Source: Variovorax sp. Root411
GTDB taxonomy: Bacteria; Pseudomonadota; Gammaproteobacteria; Burkholderiales; Burkholderiaceae_C
NCBI RefSeq assembly: GCF_001425205.1
Contig: NZ_LMDW01000001.1
Span: 1,117,928-1,181,927 of the forward strand
Length of the DNA: 64,000 bases
Direction of reading: 5' to 3'
Within the stretch, counting starts at the first letter, position 1. Each line of letters begins with the position of its first letter. Of this stretch, positions 35,561-44,120 are shown piece by piece. A program made the position numbers and the translations under genes. The notes beneath the pieces are model-generated. The model was not told where the DNA came from. It saw nothing but the letters and a program-made list of their open reading frames with translations, and did not search any database.

Positions 35561-36334
35561 TCATTGCACGTGGCGCTGCGAGGCGTGCCACGGAATCATC
35601 ACGCGCTCGACCAGGTCGACGGCGACGAAAAGGATCACGCCGATGCTCGACAGCACGACCAGCGCGGCGAACATCAGCGGCAGGTCGAAGTTGCCGTTGG
35701 CCACCTGCAGCACATAGCCGATGCCCGAGTTGGAGCCGACGAACTCGCCGACCACCGCGCCCACCACAGCCAGCGTGACCGACACCTTCAGGCCGCTGAA
35801 GATCGCGGGCATGGCTTGCGGCAGGCTGATCTTGAAGAAGGTCTGCAGCCGGCTCGCGCCCATCGAGCGGGCCAGGTCGAGCATGTCTGGCTCGACCGAC
35901 TTGAAGCCCATCACCGTGGACACCACCACAGGGAAGAAGCCCAGCAGGAAGGCGCTGATCACCTTCGGGAAGATGCCGAAGCCGAACCACACCACGAACA
36001 GCGGCGCAATCGCTACCTTCGGAATGCTCTGCGAGAACACCAGCAGCGGGTAGACGTACGACTCGACGACGCGCGAGTAGGCGATGACCATCGCGATCGG
36101 AATGCCGATCAGGATCGTCAGACCGAAGCCGCCGAGCGTGGCGAGCGTGGTCTTCCAGCTCTCGCCGAGCAGGCGCGGCCATTCGGCAATGAGCTGCTTC
36201 ACGACCTCCCACGGCGGCGGAATCAGGTAGGCCGGAATCCTGAAGAGCCGGATCGCCAGGTCCCACAGCACCAGCAGCAACAGGATCAGGATGAAAGGGC
36301 GCAGGGCCGGAGAGAGCAGGAGCTTGCGGAGCAT
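35561..36334 (-). CDS. ABC transporter permease, SsuC/TauC type
   Basis: 257 residues with about six membrane helices. The EAA loop that contacts the ATPase reads LARSMGASRLQTFFKISLPQAMPAI. The C-terminus ends in an amphipathic MIPWHASQRHVQ. It lies between the Bug-type receptor gene upstream and the NMT1-type receptor gene downstream, forming with the latter and the ATPase a complete importer. Confidence 0.93.
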   Translation of the reverse strand: MLRKLLLSPALRPFILILLLLVLWDLAIRLFRIPAYLIPPPWEVVKQLIAEWPRLLGESWKTTLATLGGFGLTILIGIPIAMVIAYSRVVESYVYPLLVFSQSIPKVAIAPLFVVWFGFGIFPKVISAFLLGFFPVVVSTVMGFKSVEPDMLDLARSMGASRLQTFFKISLPQAMPAIFSGLKVSVTLAVVGAVVGEFVGSNSGIGYVLQVANGNFDLPLMFAALVVLSSIGVILFVAVDLVERVMIPWHASQRHVQ

Positions 36335-36361
36335 GGCGGGTATCGAAGCGTGCGTGCGTGT

Positions 36362-37327
36362 CTACTGCTGGACCGACAGGCCGGCGGCCTTCACAAGTTG
36401 CGCGTTGCTCGCGATCTCTTCCTTGATGTAGGCATCGAACTGCTCGGGCCTGAGCGTCCATGCGTCGGCGCCGAGCTTGGCGAAGCGCTCCTTCACCTCG
36501 GGTGAGGCCAGGGCCTTCGCCACTTCGGCGTTCAGCCGCTCGACGATGTCGCGCGGGGTCTTGGCGGGTGCCATCATCCCGATCCAGAAGTTGAATTCGG
36601 AGCCGGGCACGCCAGCCTCGGTGGTCGTGGGCACATCGGGCAGGGCGGCGGCGCGCTTGGGCGAACCGACGGCCAGCGCCAGCAGCTGGCCTTCCTTGAT
36701 CTGGCCGATGACCGGTGCGATGGGCGAAAAGTAATAGTCGACGCGGCCCGAGAGCACCTCGGTGACGGCCTCGCCCGATCCCTTGAAGGGAATGTTGGTG
36801 GCGTCCATCTTCGCGGCAATCTTGAATTTCTCGGCGTTCAGGTGTGTGGCGCTGCCTTGGCCGGCAGAGGCGAAGTTCATGCTGCCGGGCTTGGCGCGCG
36901 CGGCGGCAAGCAGCTGCGGCAGCGTCTTGATGTTCTTCGTGGGTGAGATGACCAGCGCGTTGGGCAGCGAAGAGATGGGCGTAACGCCCGCGAAGTCGTG
37001 CAGCGTGTCGAAGGGCAGCTTGGCGAAGGTCGAGGGGCTCACCGTATGCGACGACGAGTGGATCATCACCGTGTAGCCGTCGGGCGCGGCCGTGGCCACG
37101 GCTTGTTGGCCAATGGTGCCGCTCGCACCACCTCGGTTGTCGATGACCAGCGTCTGGCCCATGCTCAGGCTCATCTTGTCTGTGATGGCGCGCGCAATGA
37201 TGTCGGTGGTGCTGCCGGCCGCGAAGGGCACGACCACGCGGATCGGCTTGCTGGGGTAGGCGCCCTGCGCGGAGGCCACGCACGGCAGCAGGGTAAGGAC
37301 GCAGGTCAGCGAGGCAAGGAACTTCAT
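36362..37327 (-). CDS. Bug-family (TctC-like) periplasmic solute receptor
   Basis: 321 residues with a signal peptide ending ..ASAQGAYPSKPIRVVVPFAA. The Bug fold is clear from YPSKPIRVVVPFAAGSTTDI, VIDNRGGASGTIG and PDGYTVMIHSSSH; these proteins bind carboxylates in the periplasm. Usually partners TctA/TctB form the membrane part, but none is encoded here; orphan Bug receptors are common in this order of bacteria. It is the first structural gene of the cluster, behind an inverted repeat at 37369-37388 and the TetR gene. Confidence 0.92.
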   Translation of the reverse strand: MKFLASLTCVLTLLPCVASAQGAYPSKPIRVVVPFAAGSTTDIIARAITDKMSLSMGQTLVIDNRGGASGTIGQQAVATAAPDGYTVMIHSSSHTVSPSTFAKLPFDTLHDFAGVTPISSLPNALVISPTKNIKTLPQLLAAARAKPGSMNFASAGQGSATHLNAEKFKIAAKMDATNIPFKGSGEAVTEVLSGRVDYYFSPIAPVIGQIKEGQLLALAVGSPKRAAALPDVPTTTEAGVPGSEFNFWIGMMAPAKTPRDIVERLNAEVAKALASPEVKERFAKLGADAWTLRPEQFDAYIKEEIASNAQLVKAAGLSVQQ

Positions 37328-37368
37328 GGAATGTCTCCGCGCGGTCGGGTCGTCTTCTCGAATCGATC

Positions 37369-37388
37369 AATTCACCATTGAGTGAATT
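37369..37388. promoter_or_regulatory. Inverted repeat, candidate TetR operator
   Basis: AATTCAC-CATTGA-GTGAATT has 7-bp arms and lies 42 bp before the Bug receptor start, in an AT-rich patch. On the minus strand it contains CAATGGTGAATT, similar to CAATTGGGGAATT ahead of the TetR gene (near 38143-38155), so both may be bound by the same regulator. Confidence 0.5.
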
Positions 37389-37470
37389 ATTCATTGTAGA
37401 AACGGCTGCGCCGCAGCGTCAACGGCCGATGCCTAGTGAATACCCGGGGTGTGCGAAGGCGCGCTGAGGC

Positions 37471-38127
37471 TTAGTGCAGGACGTAGCCCAGCACGAGGTC
37501 GGTCATATGCGAGAGGCGTTGCGCCATCGCCTTGGGCGCACGCAGGTCGCGCCCGAAGATGGCCGACAGCGTATGGTTGTTCGAGAGGTAGAAGTAGCAG
37601 AGCGACGCGATGGAGATGTACAGCTGCACCGGGTCCACGCCCGAGCGAAACAGCTTGTCGCGGCGACCGCGCTCGAGCACGGTGTCGAGCAGCTGCACCA
37701 GCGGCGAGTTCATTTCCTGAATGCGTTCGGAGCGCTTCAGGTGCGCCGCGCAGTGCAGGTTCTCGCTGTTGAGCAGCGTGATGAACTCGGGGTGCTCGAG
37801 GTAGTAGTGCCAAGTGAACGACACCAGTTGGCGGATGGCCTCGACCGGCTCGATCTCGTCGAGGTGCAGGCGCTGCTCGGCCTCGCGGATGTCGGCGTAG
37901 GTGCGCTCCAGCACCGCGAGGAACAGATCGTCCTTGCTGCCGAAGTAGTAGTAGATGAGGCGCTTGTTCAGGCCTGCGCGCTCGGCGATGCTGTCCATGC
38001 GAGCACCGGCAAGGCCGCGCGCCGCGAACTCGTCGCGCGCCGACGCGAGGATGGCGAGCTGCGAACGGTCGGCGTCGCGCGAGCGGGGTTCGAGTGCCTG
38101 GGGTGAGGAATCCTTCGATGCCTTCAT
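37471..38127 (-). CDS. TetR/AcrR-family transcriptional regulator
   Basis: 218 residues. The helix-turn-helix occupies ~25-75: ILASARDEFAARGLAGARMD, SIAERAGLNKRLIYYYFGSK and DDLFLAVLERTYADIREAE. The C-terminal ligand domain resembles the TetR_C domain of RutR-like regulators (WHYYLEHPEFITLLNSENLH). It heads the catabolic cluster on the same strand, 143 bp before the Bug receptor gene. An AT-rich partial palindrome (TTAACCAATTGG..) just before its start suggests autoregulation. Confidence 0.9.
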   Translation of the reverse strand: MKASKDSSPQALEPRSRDADRSQLAILASARDEFAARGLAGARMDSIAERAGLNKRLIYYYFGSKDDLFLAVLERTYADIREAEQRLHLDEIEPVEAIRQLVSFTWHYYLEHPEFITLLNSENLHCAAHLKRSERIQEMNSPLVQLLDTVLERGRRDKLFRSGVDPVQLYISIASLCYFYLSNNHTLSAIFGRDLRAPKAMAQRLSHMTDLVLGYVLH

Positions 38128-38205
38128 GGCGAGAATTTAACCAATTGGGGAATTAACGCAAGGCGTGCATCGCACAGGCGCATAGGAAGCTCGCCGCCGC
38201 AGGCG

Positions 38206-38236
38206 AAAAAAAAAGCCGGCATGAAGCCAGCTTTTT
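38206..38236 (-). terminator. Intrinsic terminator of the SWIB-protein gene
   Basis: On the minus strand AAAGCTGGC-TTCAT-GCCGGCTTT is followed by a run of U (nine T in total), 28 nt after the SWIB gene stop codon. All features of a rho-independent terminator are present. Confidence 0.9.
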
Positions 38237-38264
38237 GATTCAGGAGCGCGAGGCCCCTGAGCGC

Positions 38265-38708
38265 TTACTTGACGTGCTTGCCGATCAGCGCGGCCAGCTC
38301 GAACATCGACACTTGCGGCTTGCCGAAGATTTCCTTCAGCTTGGCGTCGGCGTTGATGTTGCGCTTGTTGGCCTTGTCCTGAAGATTGTTCTTCTTGATG
38401 TAGTCCCACAGCTTGCTCACGACAGCGGTACGCGGCAGCGGCGTCGAGCCGACCACAGCGGCCAGTGCCGGGCTGGGGGTCAAGGCCTTCATGAACGCGG
38501 CGTTGGGCGTGCGCTTCTTGGCGGGAGCAGCCTTCTTTGCGGGAGCGGCCTTCTTGGCAGGAGCCTTCTTCGCCGGAGCAGCCTTCTTGGCAGGAGCCGC
38601 AGCCTTCTTGGCCGGTGCAGCCTTCTTCGCAGGAGCCGCCGCCTTCTTTGCGGGAGCGGCCTTCTTTGCCGGAGCTTTCTTGGCCGGAGCCTTCTTTGCA
38701 GTTGCCAT
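38265..38708 (-). CDS. SWIB-domain protein with histone H1-like Ala/Lys/Pro repeat
   Basis: 147 residues from MATAKKAPAKKA, behind a GGAAA-type ribosome binding site. Residues 2-65 are a low-complexity array of AKKA/PAKKA units as in histone H1-like nucleoid proteins. The rest is a SWIB/MDM2 domain (VVGSTPLPRTAVVSKLWDYI, KKNNLQDKANKRNINADAKL, MFELAALIGKHV). The combination is known from beta-proteobacteria and chlamydiae and is thought to bind DNA or compact the nucleoid. It is monocistronic with its own terminator. Confidence 0.92.
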   Translation of the reverse strand: MATAKKAPAKKAPAKKAAPAKKAAAPAKKAAPAKKAAAPAKKAAPAKKAPAKKAAPAKKAAPAKKRTPNAAFMKALTPSPALAAVVGSTPLPRTAVVSKLWDYIKKNNLQDKANKRNINADAKLKEIFGKPQVSMFELAALIGKHVK

Positions 38709-38864
38709 GGTTGATTTCCTTTTTTGGTTGAACACTCACCAATGAAAAACTTGCGTCTCCAGTGGCATTGCGGATGCTAAATGAGAAAAAACGCGTTTCC
38801 AAGGGAAAAAGCGCTTTTTTCATTGGGAGTTGTTGTTTTTTTCAGAGGGGAGAAGCGTGCTTTT

Positions 38865-39788
38865 TCACGTTCCGCGTCCGGGCCACGTCGCGAGCACCAC
38901 GCCCGCGAGCGCGATCACGAACGCAACCAGCTGTGGCGAAGAGAGGCTTTCACCCAGCACGAGCACGCCCACGAGGGCCGCGCTCACGGGCAGCATCACG
39001 GCGAAAACACCCGCCTGTGCGGCTGGTACGTGGCGAAGTCCGGTCATCCAGAGCCACACCGTCCAGATGCTCGCGGCGAGCGCATAGGCCACGAGCAGCG
39101 CCCAGGTGCCGAAGCGCACCGAGGTGAAGTCGAACTGCAGCGCGAACCAGATGCCGAAGGGCATCGAGAGCACGAAGCCCCAGAGATTGATGAGCGAGGC
39201 GATGCGCTTGGGCCCCAACCGTCCCGTGAGCGACTTGCCGATCACCGCATACGCCGTCTCGCACAGCACCGCGCAGAACACCAGCAGGTTGCCGAGCCAG
39301 GGCATGGGCGATTGCGTGGAGGCGGGCGATGCCGGCGCGTGCGCTGGCGACAACGCGAGCAGGCCGATGCCGAGCGCGGCGCAGCCGATGGCCAGGCCGA
39401 TGCGCACGGTGATGCGCTCGCGCAGGAAGAGCCAGCTCGCGACGGCCACGCATGCGGGGATCGACGCCATGATCACGCCCGCGGACACCGCACTCGTCAG
39501 GCTCACGCCGAACAGCATGCAGATCGAGAACATGAAGTTGCCGAGGAAGGACTCGAGGAACACCAGCCAGCGCGTGCGCGCCGCCATCGGTGGCTCTTCG
39601 GTCGCGCGCTTGAGCCAATGCGGCATGGCCAGCGCGGCGATGCCGAAGCGCAGCCACGCGAGCAGCAGCACCGGAAAGGCCGCGACAAGAGGTTTGGAAA
39701 GGGCGACGTAGCCGCCCACGAGCGACATGCTCAAGGCCAGGCAGCCGTAGGCCACGAGGCGGCCTGATGCAGGGGTAGCGGAGTTCAA
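38865..39788 (-). CDS. EamA/DMT-family transporter (RhaT/YdcZ-like exporter)
   Basis: 307 residues with ten predicted membrane helices in two EamA repeats (residues ~12-145 and ~165-300), the second ending LVAFVIALAGVVLATWPGRG. The start is uncertain: the frame opens at a TTG (39788), and no ATG precedes the first helix; a GTG 10 codons later is an alternative. The substrate of such drug/metabolite exporters, often amino acids, cannot be told. It is divergent from the gamma-glutamylcyclotransferase-like gene. Confidence 0.87.
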   Translation of the reverse strand: MNSATPASGRLVAYGCLALSMSLVGGYVALSKPLVAAFPVLLLAWLRFGIAALAMPHWLKRATEEPPMAARTRWLVFLESFLGNFMFSICMLFGVSLTSAVSAGVIMASIPACVAVASWLFLRERITVRIGLAIGCAALGIGLLALSPAHAPASPASTQSPMPWLGNLLVFCAVLCETAYAVIGKSLTGRLGPKRIASLINLWGFVLSMPFGIWFALQFDFTSVRFGTWALLVAYALAASIWTVWLWMTGLRHVPAAQAGVFAVMLPVSAALVGVLVLGESLSSPQLVAFVIALAGVVLATWPGRGT

Positions 39789-39829
39789 TAGACTGAAGCC
39801 ATGTAGTTGCGGAGAAAGCGATTTCGATA

Positions 39830-40240
39830 ATGCCCCACGTTTTTGTCTACGGCACGCTGCGCCGCGGCGGGCGCAACGACATCGCGCGCTACCGGCCCGC
39901 GCCGGTATGGATCGGCGAGGCCAGCATCGCCGGCACGCTGTACGACCTGGGCGCCTATCCGGGCGTCGTGCTGGGTGGGACGCGGCGCGTGAGGGGCGAG
40001 GTCTACGTCGTCGAGCCCGCTGTCGAGGCGGCGCTCGATGTGCTCGAGGAGGTGGCCGCCGGCGGCTCGGGTGAGTACATCAAACGACGGGTGCGGGTGG
40101 AGGTTGGCGGACAGTGGTTCGATTGCCTGGCATACGAGATCCATCGAGCGCGCATCGCGGGCCGTCGTGTGATCGAAAGCGGCGACTGGATCGCACATGC
40201 GGCGCGCGGCGATACCTGGTTTTCACAACCGAAAGACTGA
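39830..40240 (+). CDS. Gamma-glutamylcyclotransferase-like (AIG2/GGCT) protein
   Basis: 136 residues. The opening FVYGTLRRGGRND is the signature loop of the GGCT/AIG2 fold, followed by GTLYDLGAYPGVVLGG and the catalytic-type glutamate region DVLEEVAAGGSGEYIKR. Some relatives release 5-oxoproline from gamma-glutamyl dipeptides or from gamma-glutamylamines; others have no known activity. A GGAG sequence 17 bp upstream is a weak ribosome binding site. Confidence 0.88.
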   Translation: MPHVFVYGTLRRGGRNDIARYRPAPVWIGEASIAGTLYDLGAYPGVVLGGTRRVRGEVYVVEPAVEAALDVLEEVAAGGSGEYIKRRVRVEVGGQWFDCLAYEIHRARIAGRRVIESGDWIAHAARGDTWFSQPKD

Positions 40241-40281
40241 TTGCGCATAGCGAAATCCACCGCTGTTGCGCCGCAATATTT

Positions 40282-40373
40282 TTTCTCAATATGAGAAAAA
40301 TAATTTTGTATTGAGAAATATCTCTGTAAGTTGTTGATTTTGTTCGGTGAAAAATATGTCTTATATAAGACAT
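40282..40373. promoter_or_regulatory. AT-rich control region of aceA with two palindromes
   Basis: In a region unusually AT-rich for this genome, ATGTCTTATATAAGACAT (40356-40373) is a perfect 18-bp palindrome 72 bp before the aceA ATG. Further up, TTTTCTCA-ATA-TGAGAAAA (40282-40300 region) is an 8-bp inverted repeat, with a third TTGAGAAA half-site at 40310. The CTTATATAAG core looks like a GntR-type operator; two different regulators may act here. Confidence 0.6.
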
Positions 40374-40445
40374 AAGAGTCTGCGATTCGATTAAAGTAAC
40401 TCCACGGCCGCAGCGCCAAACTTCAATCAACCTCACGGAGTGACC

Positions 40446-41777
40446 ATGCCCCAGACCCTCACCGAACAACTGAGCCGCGAACAGCAGATCGCCGCCCTCG
40501 AAAAAGAATGGGCCACCGACCCCCGCTGGAAGGGTGTCAAGCGCGGCTACAGCGCGGCAGACGTCGTGCGCCTGCGCGGTTCGTTCCCCATCGAGCACAC
40601 GCTGGCCAGGCGCGGTGCCGAGAAGCTCTGGGACAAGATCAACGGCGGCGCCAAGAAGGGCTACGTGAACGCGTTCGGCGCGATCTCCGCCGGCCAAGCG
40701 ATGCAGCAGGCCAAGGCCGGCCTGGAAGCCGTGTACCTGTCGGGCTGGCAGGTCGCCGCCGACGGCAACACGTCGGAGACGATGTATCCCGACCAGTCGC
40801 TCTATGCGTACGACTCGGTGCCGACGATGGTCCGTCGCATCAACAACACTTTCCGCCGCGCGGACGAAATCCAGTGGGGCCGCGGCATCAACCCCGGCGA
40901 CAAGGAATTCATCGACTATTTCCTGCCAATCGTTGCCGACGCGGAAGCCGGTTTTGGTGGCGTGCTCAACGCCTTCGAGCTCATGAAGAACATGATTGCC
41001 TCCGGCGCAGCCGGTGTGCATTTCGAGGACCAACTGGCCGCTGTGAAGAAGTGCGGCCACATGGGCGGCAAGGTGCTCGTGCCGACGCAGGAAGCCTGCG
41101 AGAAGCTGATCTCGGCACGCTTTGCCGCCGACGTCATGGGCGTGTCCACCATCGTGCTGGCCCGCACCGATGCGGAAGCCGCGAACCTGATCACCTCCGA
41201 CCACGACGCCAACGACAAGCGCTTCCTGACCGGCGAGCGCACGCCTGAAGGCTTCTACCGCGTGAAGAACGGCCTGGAGCAGGCCATCAGCCGCGGCGTG
41301 GCCTACGCGCCCTATGCCGACCTGGTGTGGTGCGAAACCGGCGTGCCGGACATTGGCTTCGCCCGCGAATTCGCGCAGGCCGTGCACGCTGCCTGCCCCG
41401 GCAAGCTGCTGTCGTACAACTGCTCGCCTTCCTTCAACTGGAAGAAGAACCTCGACGACAAGCAGATCGCCTCGTTCCAGGAAGACCTGTCGGAGCTGGG
41501 CTACAAGTACCAGTTCATTACGCTGGCCGGCATCCATGTCAACTGGTTCAACACCTTCCAGTTCGCCCACGCCTACGCCCGCGGCGAAGGCATGAAGCAC
41601 TACGTCAACATGGTGCAGGAACCCGAGTTCGCCGCGCGCGACAAGGGCTACACCTTCGTGTCGCACCAGCAGGAAGTGGGCGCGGGTTACTTCGACGACG
41701 TGACCACCGTGATCCAGGGCGGTTCGTCCAGCGTGAAGGCGCTGTCGGGTTCGACCGAGGAAGAGCAGTTCCACTGA
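40446..41777 (+). CDS. aceA: Isocitrate lyase
   Basis: 443 residues from the ATG six bases behind ACGGAG. The catalytic signature [16 protein letters not shown] contains the active-site cysteine, with [24 protein letters not shown] and [12 protein letters not shown] also conserved; length fits the proteobacterial short form. The enzyme splits isocitrate to glyoxylate and succinate, the first step of the glyoxylate bypass used on acetate and fatty acids. The gene stands alone, with palindromic control sites upstream and a strong terminator. Confidence 0.97.
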   Translation: MPQTLTEQLSREQQIAALEKEWATDPRWKGVKRGYSAADVVRLRGSFPIEHTLARRGAEKLWDKINGGAKKGYVNAFGAISAGQAMQQAKAGLEAVYLSGWQVAADGNTSETMYPDQSLYAYDSVPTMVRRINNTFRRADEIQWGRGINPGDKEFIDYFLPIVADAEAGFGGVLNAFELMKNMIASGAAGVHFEDQLAAVKKCGHMGGKVLVPTQEACEKLISARFAADVMGVSTIVLARTDAEAANLITSDHDANDKRFLTGERTPEGFYRVKNGLEQAISRGVAYAPYADLVWCETGVPDIGFAREFAQAVHAACPGKLLSYNCSPSFNWKKNLDDKQIASFQEDLSELGYKYQFITLAGIHVNWFNTFQFAHAYARGEGMKHYVNMVQEPEFAARDKGYTFVSHQQEVGAGYFDDVTTVIQGGSSSVKALSGSTEEEQFH

Positions 41778-41808
41778 TCCGCGGACGCAGTTTTCGCTGT
41801 CACTCTCG

Positions 41809-41834
41809 AGCCCGGCCACGTGCCGGGCTTTTTT
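41809..41834 (+). terminator. Intrinsic terminator of aceA
   Basis: AGCCCGGC-CACGT-GCCGGGCT followed by six T, 32 bp after the aceA stop codon. Confidence 0.93.
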
Positions 41835-41948
41835 ATGGGCAACCCGGCGAGGCGCCGGGGCTCCGCGCCGCTGCGGCCGCGGCTTGAACGGGCAGAAGTT
41901 AGAATCGCCGCCTCTGCACTCAACAAGAGCGAGAAAGGCACCTTGGTT

Positions 41949-42014
41949 ATGACACCGCGAACTACTCCGCAAGGATTCAGCGGCTTTTTCTTCTTCGAAG
42001 GAAAAGGCCGGTAG
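41949..42014 (+). CDS. Leader peptide of the thrS-pheST operon (Phe/Thr-rich)
   Basis: A 21-codon frame, ATG to TAG, lies 88 bp before thrS. Threonine codons are at positions 2, 5 and 6 and phenylalanine at 10 and 13-16, four in a row. AAAGG lies about 10 nt upstream. A hairpin overlaps the Phe codons (GGCTTTTTC pairs with GAAAAGGCC) and a terminator follows whose 5' arm can pair instead with a segment right after the stop codon. This is the layout of an amino-acid attenuator such as E. coli pheM. The reading of Phe-tRNA level as the signal is inference. Confidence 0.7.
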   Translation: MTPRTTPQGFSGFFFFEGKGR

Positions 42015-42016
42015 CC

Positions 42017-42080
42017 CCGCGCTCGCTGGTTTCTGCCAGCTCTTCAACCAGGCAAAGCGCGGCATCCACCGCGCTTTTTT
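42017..42080 (+). terminator. Attenuator: antiterminator and terminator ahead of thrS
   Basis: AGCGCGG (42056-42062) can pair with CCGCGCT at 42069-42075, giving a terminator with a CATCCA loop and a T-run, or with an identical CCGCGCT at 42017-42023, giving an antiterminator. A middle hairpin CTGGTT/AACCAG (42026-42051 region) lies between. The first CCGCGCT begins 2 nt after the leader stop, so a stalled or released ribosome decides which form arises. Confidence 0.7.
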
Positions 42081-42102
42081 GTTTTTCTCCCGAGGTTTCC
42101 AC

Positions 42103-44010
42103 ATGATCCAGATCACGCTTCCCGACAACTCGCGCCGCGAGTTCCCCGGCCCGGTTTCGGTGGCCGAAGTCGCCCAGTCCATCGGCCCCGGGCTCGCCAA
42201 GATGACGGTGGCCGGCAAGATCGACGGCCGGCTCGTCGATGCCAGCGACGTCATCGACCACGACGCCAGGCTCCAGATCATCACGCCCAAGGACGACGAG
42301 GGCCTGGAAATCATCCGCCACTCGACGGCCCACCTGGTCGGCCATGCGGTGAAGCAGCTCTATCCGACGGCCAAGATGGTGATCGGGCCCGTGATCGACG
42401 AGGGCTTCTACTACGACATCTCGTACGAGCGCCCTTTCACGCCCGAGGACATGGCCGCCATCGAGGCGCGCATGCGCGAGCTGATCGCGCAGGACTACGA
42501 CGTGGTCAAGAAGATGACGCCGCGCGCCGAGGTCATCGAGGTCTTCAAGTCACGCGGCGAGGACTACAAGCTGCGCCTCGTCGAGGACATGCCCGACGAG
42601 CAGGCCATGGGCCTCTACTACCACCAGGAATACGTCGACATGTGCCGCGGCCCGCACGTGCCGAACACGCGTTTCCTGAAAGTCTTCAAGCTCACGAAGC
42701 TGGCCGGTGCCTACTGGCGTGGCGACGCCAAGAACGAGCAGCTGCAGCGCATCTACGGCACGGCCTGGGCCGACAAGAAGCAGCTCGACCAGTACATCCA
42801 GCGCATCGAGGAAGCCGAGAAGCGCGACCACCGCAAGCTCGGCAAGGAACTCGACCTGTTCCACATCGACGAAGTGGCGCCGGGCGTGGTCTTCTGGCAC
42901 CCCAAGGGCTGGGCCGTGTGGCAGCAGGTCGAGCAGTACATGCGCGGCATCTACCGCGACACGGGCTATTGGGAGGTGAAGGGGCCGCAGATTCTCGACA
43001 AGAGCCTGTGGGAGAAAACGGGCCACTGGCAGAACTACCGCGACAACATGTTCACGACGGAGTCGGAGAAGCGCGAGTACGCGTTGAAGCCGATGAACTG
43101 CCCGGGCCACGTGCTGATCTTCAAGAGCGACCTGCGCAGCTACCGCGACCTGCCGCTGCGCTACGGCGAGTTCGGCCAGTGCCACCGCAACGAACCCAGC
43201 GGCGCGCTGCACGGCATCATGCGCGTGCGCGGCTTCACGCAGGACGACGGCCACATCTTCTGCACGGAAGACCAGATCCTCGACGAGTGCATCGCGTACA
43301 CGGAGCAGCTGCAGAAGGTCTACGCCGACTTCGGCTTCACGGACATCCTCTACAAGGTGGCTACGCGGCCCGACAACCGCGTGGGCTCCGACGAGCTGTG
43401 GGACAAGGCCGAGCACGCGGTGATGGAGGCGCTGCGCCGCTCGGGCGTCGACTTCATCATCTCGCCTGGCGACGGTGCCTTCTACGGCCCGAAGATCGAA
43501 TACACGCTGAAGGACGCGCTGGGCCGCCAGTGGCAGTGCGGCACGATGCAGGTCGACTTCAACACGGCCGAGCGCCTGGGCGGCGAATACGTGACGGAAT
43601 CGAGCGGCCGCGCGCACCCCGTGATGCTGCATCGCGCGATCGTCGGTAGCCTCGAGCGCTTCATCGGCATGCTGATCGAACACCATGCCGGCGCACTGCC
43701 CGCATGGCTCGCTCCGGTGCAGGTGGCGGTGCTCAACATCAGCGAAGGGCAGGCGGACTACGCTGCTTCAGTGGCGAAAACGCTGCAGAATCAAGGGCTT
43801 AGGGTCCAGCTGGATCTGCACAACGAGAAGATTACGTATAAAATACGGAAGCATTCGTTGCAAAAGCTCCCTTACATCCTCGTCGTGGGCGACAAGGAAA
43901 AGGAAGCAGGTGCCGTCGCAGTGCGCGCCCGGGGCAATCAAGACCTCGGAGCAATGTCCCTCGAATCGTTCGTGCAACGGCTCGTCCAGGATGTTGCCGA
44001 CAAGCGTTGA
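42103..44010 (+). CDS. thrS: Threonyl-tRNA synthetase
   Basis: 635 residues. The TGS domain opens at [20 protein letters not shown], then the editing domain ([14 protein letters not shown]), the class II catalytic core with zinc Cys in [13 protein letters not shown], motif 2 [18 protein letters not shown], motif 3 [20 protein letters not shown], and the anticodon-binding domain. The start is the ATG behind CCGAGG; a TTG eight codons earlier lies inside the terminator. First structural gene of the operon thrS-infC-rpmI-rplT-pheS-pheT-ihfA. The leader region suggests attenuation control. Confidence 0.98.
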   Translation: MIQITLPDNSRREFPGPVSVAEVAQSIGPGLAKMTVAGKIDGRLVDASDVIDHDARLQIITPKDDEGLEIIRHSTAHLVGHAVKQLYPTAKMVIGPVIDEGFYYDISYERPFTPEDMAAIEARMRELIAQDYDVVKKMTPRAEVIEVFKSRGEDYKLRLVEDMPDEQAMGLYYHQEYVDMCRGPHVPNTRFLKVFKLTKLAGAYWRGDAKNEQLQRIYGTAWADKKQLDQYIQRIEEAEKRDHRKLGKELDLFHIDEVAPGVVFWHPKGWAVWQQVEQYMRGIYRDTGYWEVKGPQILDKSLWEKTGHWQNYRDNMFTTESEKREYALKPMNCPGHVLIFKSDLRSYRDLPLRYGEFGQCHRNEPSGALHGIMRVRGFTQDDGHIFCTEDQILDECIAYTEQLQKVYADFGFTDILYKVATRPDNRVGSDELWDKAEHAVMEALRRSGVDFIISPGDGAFYGPKIEYTLKDALGRQWQCGTMQVDFNTAERLGGEYVTESSGRAHPVMLHRAIVGSLERFIGMLIEHHAGALPAWLAPVQVAVLNISEGQADYAASVAKTLQNQGLRVQLDLHNEKITYKIRKHSLQKLPYILVVGDKEKEAGAVAVRARGNQDLGAMSLESFVQRLVQDVADKR

Positions 44011-44082
44011 TTTGCCTCTGAAACACCCCATATGTTTCCCAGCCAGATCGTGCCGCTTGTCCGCGAGGACTGACCGGCGTTC

Positions 44083-44106
44083 GCTACAGATTTTGTAGCA
44101 ATTTTT
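44083..44106 (+). terminator. Weak hairpin with T-run before infC
   Basis: GCTACA and TGTAGC form a 6-bp stem followed by AATTTTT, about 75 bp after the thrS stop and 15 bp before the infC start. It may reduce read-through from thrS or act as a 5' structure of an infC transcript. Confidence 0.4.
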
Positions 44107-44120
44107 GAAGGATTCTGACC

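Noticed and set aside
38520..38705. Repetitive DNA that could be taken for a CRISPR or tandem repeat locus
   Set aside because: It is the codon-level image of the AKKA/PAKKA protein repeat in the SWIB gene; no spacers. No CRISPR array was seen anywhere in the window.
38803..38820. GAAAAAGCGCTTTTTT palindrome before the EamA gene 3' end
   Set aside because: Could be a terminator or operator, but lies in a generally A/T-run-rich spacer and the stem has no loop; function not supportable.
42079..42102. Earlier TTG start for thrS
   Set aside because: It lies in the T-run of the attenuator terminator and has no ribosome binding site; the ATG at 42103 gives the standard TGS-domain start.
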